From the NCBI GenBank assembly GCA_012270695.1, contig JAAXHV010000037.1:1-7210 (forward strand): a stretch of 7,210 nt of DNA. The letters are read 5' to 3'. Origin of the DNA: Gammaproteobacteria bacterium (lineage in GTDB: Bacteria; Pseudomonadota; Gammaproteobacteria; Eutrophobiales; Eutrophobiaceae). The position numbers and the translations under genes were made by a program. The notes under the pieces were generated by a model. The model had not been told where the DNA came from, did not search any database, and saw only the letters and a program-made list of their open reading frames with translations. Below, piece after piece: positions 1 through 4,258 of this stretch; positions within the stretch are counted from its first letter, which is position 1; every line of letters begins with the position of its first letter.

Positions 1-149
1 GTGATTGAGATCCCCACGTCGGACAGGTCCTGCTCACGTTTCTGTGCGGTAACGATAATTTCCTCAAGGACCTGGGGACTGGCCGGACCCGACAGCGCGA
101 GACAGAGTAAGGTGATCAGGCCGGAAGCAGTGCGCACGTGTCTTGACAT
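1..149 (-). CDS. TonB-dependent receptor, N-terminal fragment (runs off left edge)
   Basis: Outer-membrane TonB-dependent receptor; only the first 49 codons are inside the window and the plug and barrel lie beyond base 1. Read on the minus strand from ATG at 149-147, the protein starts with a short signal peptide: a basic start (MSRHVRTASG), a hydrophobic stretch (LITLLCLALSG), then a cleavage region near PASPQ. The TonB box and first plug residues follow at once (LEEIIVTAQKREQ, then DLSDVGISI). A good Shine-Dalgarno, GAGGAG (complement of 160-165), lies 10 bases before the ATG. There is no room for an STN domain between signal peptide and TonB box, so this receptor is of the non-signalling type. 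The TonB-box/plug segment closely matches that of the receptor at 4259-6886 in protein, but third codon positions differ widely, so it is an old paralogue and not a recent duplicate. It is divergent from the molybdo-hydroxylase gene and may supply its substrate (inference). Confidence 0.85.
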   Translation of the reverse strand, partial: MSRHVRTASGLITLLCLALSGPASPQVLEEIIVTAQKREQDLSDVGISI

Positions 150-183
150 GGGATATGTTCTCCTCAGACTGGCATCGACAGGG

Positions 184-213
184 TTGATGTTGTTATTATC
201 GCAGCAATATATT
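184..213 (+). promoter_or_regulatory. Candidate sigma70 promoter for the molybdo-hydroxylase gene
   Basis: A -35-like TTGATG (184-189) and a -10-like TATATT (208-213, five of six consensus bases) are separated by 18 bases. Transcription would be expected to begin around 220-221, just before an ATG at 223 and about 30 bases before the TTG start at 254. Identified by eye only. The AT-rich -10 region stands out from its GC-richer flanks. Confidence 0.4.
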
Positions 214-234
214 ATTTTTGATATGAAAAAACAA
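206..234 (-). promoter_or_regulatory. Candidate sigma70 promoter for the leftward receptor gene
   Basis: On the minus strand, TTGTTT (complement of 229-234) and TATATT (complement of 206-211) are 17 bases apart. Expected transcription starts near 199, giving a leader of about 50 bases that contains the GAGGAG ribosome binding site. Its -10 box overlaps the -10 box of the rightward promoter on the self-complementary AATATATT at 206-213, so the two promoters may compete. Identified by eye. Confidence 0.4.
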
Positions 235-253
235 CAGCCAAGCCGCCCAGAAC

Positions 254-2449
254 TTGTCAAGACCCGTGATTAGCCGCCGCCGATTTCTTCAGTTGACTAC
301 TGGCCTGACTATTGGTTTCACCCTCGGGACCACTCCGGGTTGTGGTAATCCCGGTTCAAGTCTGCGTACTGCAGGACGTGATGGCTTTAAACCCAACGCC
401 TGGGTCAATATTGCCGGTAACGGGATAGTCACGATTTTTTCACCTGTCGACGAATTAGGTCAGGGTTCGACAACCGCGCTGCCACTGATATTCGCCGAGG
501 AACTGGATGTTGTCTGGGACGACGTGCGTATCGAAATGTCGCCGTCGGAGCCGGAGATTTACGGCAACCCGGGATTTTTCGGGTTGATCTACACGGCTGC
601 AAGTACGGCCGTATCCGGTTATTACCAGCAGTTGCGCTATTTCGGCGCCCAGACGCGCCATATATTGCTGCAGAACGCGGCGCAGAAATGGCAGGTTCCC
701 ATGACCGGGTTGATTACCGAGCCCAGCCTTGTAGTGCATAAAGACTCCGGACGCAAAATGACTTATGGCGAGATTGCCCGCTTTGGAACGTTGCCGGAGG
801 ACGAACCTGGTATCGAGTCGGTGAGCCTGAAAGACCCGGCGGATTTTCGTTTGATAGGACACTCCATCCCGCGTCGCGATATACCCGACAAAGTAGCGGG
901 GGCATCCAACTATGCCATCAATGAACGGTTGCCGGGCATGATCTACGCCACTGCTGTGCGTGCTCCTGTCATGGGCGCCGGGCCTGTGACTGTGGATGAC
1001 GCAGCGGCTCGCGGCGCCACCGGCGTGAGGGCCATATACAAGCGTGAGCGCAGTGTCGTGATAGCGGCTGACAGCACCGCTGCCGCGCTCAAGGCCAGAC
1101 GCCGATTACAGGTTGACTGGACAGCGGTTGGGGAGGTTGATGATTTTGACAGCGATAAGGCTGTCAGACAGCATAGCGAGCTTGCCCGTGACCTGTCCCG
1201 AAAAGGGGAGATATGGAACCAGCAAGGTGACGTGAAACCGGTTTTTAATGCTGCAGACGTGGTTATCGAGAGAGCTTACCAGTCTGATTACGTGTATCAC
1301 GCCCAGTTGGAGCCCCTTAATTCGGTCGTCTGGGTAAAGGATAACGGTGTTGACGTCGAAGCCTGGGTCGGAACCCAGGCGCCCGTGTATACGATTAAGG
1401 CTATCGCTGAAACTGCGGGCGTGGAGGAAAGCCGGGTCAAGCTGCACCGCGCCATGCTGGGTGGCGGTTTTGGCCGGCGCAGCATCAGCGAGATGGATTT
1501 TGTCGATGACGCGGCCTGGTTGTCGAAACAGACGGGCAGGCCGGTCAAGCTCACCTGGAGCCGTGAGGATGATATCGCCGCGGGCTGGTTCAAGCCCGCT
1601 ACCGGTCAGTTTCTGCGGGCCTGCATTGATAAGCAGGGAAATATCGATGCCTGGCACCACCGGGTTGCCGTACAGGAACCGCTGACCACCGCAGAACCTG
1701 CCATCTATGAATCCGTCGGCCGGCGGCCGGTGATTTCCATGCCGGGCACCGATCACCTGGAATATGGCTTCCCCCACCAGTTGGTGGAACACCTGCCGGT
1801 TGAGCCCGGCATCAGGACTTTTTCGGTCATGGCCGTTGGCTTTACGCCCAATAAATTTGCGGTGGAATCGTTTATGGATGAGATCGCCACCCAACAAAAT
1901 ACTGACGCACTGGATTTCAGGATGCGGCATTTAAAAACGTCACCAAGAGCGCAGCGCGTGCTTGATGCGGTTGCGACCCTGTCCGCCTGGTCCGCTCCCA
2001 GGGAAAATGACCACGAACTGGGCCTCGCGTTTGCCGAATATCACCATACGCTCATCGCCGGTGTGGTTGATATGTCACTTGAGCAGGGCCGGATCAAGGT
2101 ACACGATGTCTGGGTGGCTATTGACCCCGGCGTTGCCGTACAACCCGACAACATACGCGCGCAGGTGATGGGTGCAGTAGTTTACGGCCTGGGCAATGCG
2201 CTGACGGAACGCATCACGTTCAAGCATGGGCGGGTACAACAGTCTAACTTCAATGATTACACGTTGCCAGCCATGGCTGACACGCCACGGATCCGGATCG
2301 AACTGCTGCCCGGGGGAGATGAGCCCACCGCCGTGGGACAAACCGGCGCTGTCCTGGTGGCGCCGGCGATAGTCAATGCATTTGCCCGGTTAACGGGCAA
2401 GCGTTTGCGCCACATGCCGTTTACCCGGGAGCGTGTCAGCAGCGTATAA
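254..2449 (+). CDS. Tat-exported molybdopterin-binding subunit, xanthine dehydrogenase family (isoquinoline 1-oxidoreductase beta-like)
   Basis: Large subunit of a molybdenum hydroxylase, a family that hydroxylates N-heterocycles or aldehydes at a molybdopterin cofactor. The 731-residue length is normal for IorB-like proteins. A twin-arginine signal is clear at residues 7-13 (SRRRFLQ) before a hydrophobic stretch ending near Cys30, so the protein should be folded with its cofactor and exported. Family blocks: GQGSTTALPLIFAEELD (69-85), a hammerhead-like domain (about 213-290), HAQLEP (349-354), GGGFGRR (403-409) then PVKLTWSREDD, and the C-terminal QSNFNDY and APAIVNA blocks. Two hallmark positions look changed: the usual VGEPG-type motif reads VGQTG (Gln696), and the usual RGxG/RSxG reads MAVG (Met526). 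From memory of the family, these correspond to the catalytic Glu and an active-site Arg. No 2Fe-2S (IorA-like) gene is adjacent. The start is uncertain: TTG254 (or GTG266) has no evident Shine-Dalgarno, while an ATG at 223 would join this frame if one A were lost from the A6 run at 226-231. Stops TAA TAG are in tandem. Confidence 0.88.
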   Translation: MSRPVISRRRFLQLTTGLTIGFTLGTTPGCGNPGSSLRTAGRDGFKPNAWVNIAGNGIVTIFSPVDELGQGSTTALPLIFAEELDVVWDDVRIEMSPSEPEIYGNPGFFGLIYTAASTAVSGYYQQLRYFGAQTRHILLQNAAQKWQVPMTGLITEPSLVVHKDSGRKMTYGEIARFGTLPEDEPGIESVSLKDPADFRLIGHSIPRRDIPDKVAGASNYAINERLPGMIYATAVRAPVMGAGPVTVDDAAARGATGVRAIYKRERSVVIAADSTAAALKARRRLQVDWTAVGEVDDFDSDKAVRQHSELARDLSRKGEIWNQQGDVKPVFNAADVVIERAYQSDYVYHAQLEPLNSVVWVKDNGVDVEAWVGTQAPVYTIKAIAETAGVEESRVKLHRAMLGGGFGRRSISEMDFVDDAAWLSKQTGRPVKLTWSREDDIAAGWFKPATGQFLRACIDKQGNIDAWHHRVAVQEPLTTAEPAIYESVGRRPVISMPGTDHLEYGFPHQLVEHLPVEPGIRTFSVMAVGFTPNKFAVESFMDEIATQQNTDALDFRMRHLKTSPRAQRVLDAVATLSAWSAPRENDHELGLAFAEYHHTLIAGVVDMSLEQGRIKVHDVWVAIDPGVAVQPDNIRAQVMGAVVYGLGNALTERITFKHGRVQQSNFNDYTLPAMADTPRIRIELLPGGDEPTAVGQTGAVLVAPAIVNAFARLTGKRLRHMPFTRERVSSV

Positions 2450-2462
2450 TAGAGGATATTGT

Positions 2463-2511
2463 TGTTTGTATCGTCTTTAACTATTGACTTGATTTATTGG
2501 CAATACAAACA
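2463..2511. repeat. Perfect 9-bp inverted repeat flanking the gap before the sigma gene
   Basis: TGTTTGTAT (2463-2471) and ATACAAACA (2503-2511) are exact reverse complements with 31 bases between them. The right arm ends two bases before the sigma-factor ATG and includes part of the only AGG near it. As DNA, the half-sites are 40 bp apart centre to centre, which suits two bound subunits on similar helix faces. As RNA, a 9-bp stem would cover the ribosome landing region. Function is unknown. Confidence 0.5.
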
Positions 2512-2513
2512 GG

Positions 2514-3086
2514 ATGGATAAAAAGATAGATATAAATTATGTGTATATATCCTTCAGGAACGCATTGATCCGTTCTATTTCGCATATTGTCCCGCCTAAG
2601 GACATTGAGGACATAGTGCAGGAAACCTATGTCAAAGTCTGTCAGGTTGAAAGAAAAGAGGATATAAAATACCCATATTCTTTTCTGCTCAGAACGGCAA
2701 AGAACCTGGCGCTTGATTACGCGAAGCGTGCAGATGTCAGGTTAAATCAACCCCTGGATGAAGAGATGGTGGAAGAGGGGGGCCAGGTAGGAGCAGCTCG
2801 TGATGATACCTATGTAAAAACCACTACAAATGAAGAATTTGCGCAATTTTGTGAAGCTGTCCGATGGTTACCGGCGCAGTGCAGGCGAGCGTTTATTTTA
2901 AAGAAAGTTTACGGTTATACACAAAGGGAAATTTCCGAATATATGGGAATCAGTGAAAGTACAGTTGAAAAACATATTGCGAATGGAATTAAACGTTGTA
3001 CTTACTATATCGCATACGTTTCCAGATCAACTCAAAACCATGAGACTGTCCCCTCGAGGATAATCATGGAGGCAAGAAATGAATAA
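2514..3086 (+). CDS. ECF RNA polymerase sigma factor, FecI type
   Basis: Extracytoplasmic-function sigma factor of 190 residues, a usual size for FecI-like proteins. It directs RNA polymerase to a small set of promoters, normally that of a partner TonB receptor gene. Region 2 spans roughly residues 12-78, with DIEDIVQETYVKVCQ and YPYSFLLRTAKNLALDYAKR. An acidic linker (about 81-108) leads to region 4 at about 108-162, with LPAQCRRAFILKKVYGYTQ and a helix-turn-helix at REISEYMGISESTVEKHI. The ATG at 2514 is preceded immediately by AGG, too close for a normal Shine-Dalgarno; GTG at 2541 is a less likely alternative because it would shave region 2. The gene overlaps the FecR-type gene by 8 bases, so the two are one transcription unit. 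Its codons are visibly richer in A/T than those of the hydroxylase gene upstream, which hints at separate ancestry. Confidence 0.92.
   Translation: MDKKIDINYVYISFRNALIRSISHIVPPKDIEDIVQETYVKVCQVERKEDIKYPYSFLLRTAKNLALDYAKRADVRLNQPLDEEMVEEGGQVGAARDDTYVKTTTNEEFAQFCEAVRWLPAQCRRAFILKKVYGYTQREISEYMGISESTVEKHIANGIKRCTYYIAYVSRSTQNHETVPSRIIMEARNE
3068..3072 (+). promoter_or_regulatory. Ribosome binding site of the FecR-type gene, inside the sigma gene
   Basis: GGAGG sits six bases before the ATG at 3079, within the last codons of the sigma factor. It fixes the FecR start and, with the 8-base overlap of the two reading frames, points to translational coupling of sigma factor and regulator. Confidence 0.8.
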
Positions 3087-4146
3087 AATCCACCAATTTC
3101 CAGACGTCGATAAAACCCATGACCAGGCCAGCCTGTGGATAGCCAGACTGGATAAGGGGCTGACTGCTGAAGAACGCAGTGAGTTAACACAGTGGCTTGG
3201 CGAAAATGATGAGAACAGCCGGGTTTTGTTCCGTATGGCAGAAACGTGGGACAAAATGGATTCACTCTCCAGGTTGCAGGATATATTCCCACATGTCTCA
3301 CCGCCGGAAAGTCTCAATAATCGATTTGGCCTGGCTTTTGCTTCAGCGGCATTTGCGGCTGTCGTTCTCGTATTGGCAGTATATTTGAACCTGATTGGGG
3401 GTGATAATAAATTTCCAAGTGAAAGCGCCGCGAACAAGGTTGTTCAGGAAATAAAAAATTACGAAGAAGTTTATGAGACTTCGGTAGGTGAGTATTCCTC
3501 AGTCAATTTGCCTGACGGTACGGAAGTGGTACTGAACACCAATAGTCATATACAGGTAAATTACACAACCAATGAACGTTATATCATTCTGGACCGTGGT
3601 GAAGCACATTTCAAAGTTGCCAAAGATAGTGTAAGACCGTTGGCTGTGCAGGCTGGCGCTAAGATATTTCAAGCGGCAGGCACTGCCTTTAACATTGAAA
3701 TACGGCGCGATAATGAAGTGGAACTCATTGTCACGGAGGGAAGAGTGGTCATCCATGACAAGCCTCTGCATATAAATCCGGCGATGCCGTTTATCCCGAT
3801 AAAGGGCTCACATGAATTGCCGGTCATATCCGGAGGGGAGTCCGCGATTTTGAGTTCGACCGATACACGTGTCAGGAAGATCAATCCGGAAGAGGTTGCC
3901 ATCGATTTATCCTGGCAGGAAGGGAACCTGGTATTTGATGGAGAAACTCTGGAAGAAGCAATCCTTGAGATCAGCAGGTATACTTCGGTGGAGTTCGAAA
4001 TACTGGATGACAAAATCAAGACTATACGTGTTGTCGGTTTATTCAAGGCAGGTGATATCAACGGACTCATTATAAGCTTGCGTGATAATTTCCAGATTTC
4101 TGCTCGTAGAGTAGGCACGGAGCGCATATTGTTAACTGCAAGATAG
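3079..4146 (+). CDS. FecR-type anti-sigma/transmembrane signal regulator
   Basis: Inner-membrane regulator of 355 residues that holds or activates its FecI-type sigma factor according to the state of the partner TonB receptor. Residues 16-56 form the cytoplasmic DUF4880-like N-terminal domain (ASLWIARLDKGLTAEERSEL, then TQWL). A single membrane helix lies at about 84-106. The periplasmic FecR domain covers about 131-225, with SVNLPDGTEVVLNTNS, RGEAHFKVAKD and AAGTAFNI. Residues about 280-350 resemble the STN-like C-terminal domain (DUF4974; GETLEEAILEISRYTSVEFE), which in this family contacts the receptor STN domain. The start is firm because of GGAGG six bases upstream. It is coupled to the sigma gene and followed after 112 bases by the STN-bearing receptor, the classic order sigma-regulator-receptor. 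No truncation is seen. Confidence 0.93.
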   Translation: MNKIHQFPDVDKTHDQASLWIARLDKGLTAEERSELTQWLGENDENSRVLFRMAETWDKMDSLSRLQDIFPHVSPPESLNNRFGLAFASAAFAAVVLVLAVYLNLIGGDNKFPSESAANKVVQEIKNYEEVYETSVGEYSSVNLPDGTEVVLNTNSHIQVNYTTNERYIILDRGEAHFKVAKDSVRPLAVQAGAKIFQAAGTAFNIEIRRDNEVELIVTEGRVVIHDKPLHINPAMPFIPIKGSHELPVISGGESAILSSTDTRVRKINPEEVAIDLSWQEGNLVFDGETLEEAILEISRYTSVEFEILDDKIKTIRVVGLFKAGDINGLIISLRDNFQISARRVGTERILLTAR

Positions 4147-4210
4147 CGTTATTTTGCTAATGTCTCTGCTTAATACTACCAATCAATAAAAATGTCTTTA
4201 TGTCCATGGG

Positions 4211-4236
4211 GGAAAACTTGCCCTGAATCGTCTCCG
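4211..4236 (+). promoter_or_regulatory. Weak ECF-type promoter candidate before the receptor
   Basis: In the 112-base gap after the FecR-type gene, GGAAAAC (4211-4217) resembles an ECF -35 element, and CGTCTCC (4229-4235) resembles the CGTC-type -10 element. The 11-base spacing is shorter than the usual 15-17, so support is weak. The location is where the FecI-type sigma factor would be expected to act. Confidence 0.2.
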
Positions 4237-4245
4237 TACATGTAC
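4236..4245. promoter_or_regulatory. 10-bp perfect palindrome before the receptor ribosome binding site
   Basis: GTACATGTAC is fully self-complementary and abuts the Shine-Dalgarno AGGAAGG (4246-4252) of the receptor gene. It could be an operator half or a small structure in the leader; a chance occurrence cannot be excluded. Confidence 0.3.
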
Positions 4246-4258
4246 AGGAAGGTTCCTT

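Noticed and set aside
1..273. Open frame on the plus strand over the left edge
   Set aside because: It is the antisense of the receptor N-terminus on the minus strand (1-149) plus noncoding leader; only its last 16 codons (223-273) are considered, as a frame-slip or leader-peptide question.
254..343. Lipoprotein signal at Cys30 of the hydroxylase
   Set aside because: The residues before Cys30 (TTPGC) do not match a lipobox well; the twin-arginine motif alone is supported.
1106..1930. 274-codon open frame on the minus strand inside the hydroxylase gene
   Set aside because: Long only because of the codon bias of the opposite strand; no recognisable domain, and the sense strand carries clear family motifs throughout.
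3499..3771. Minus-strand open frame within the FecR-type gene
   Set aside because: Shadow of the sense frame, with no start signal or known motif.
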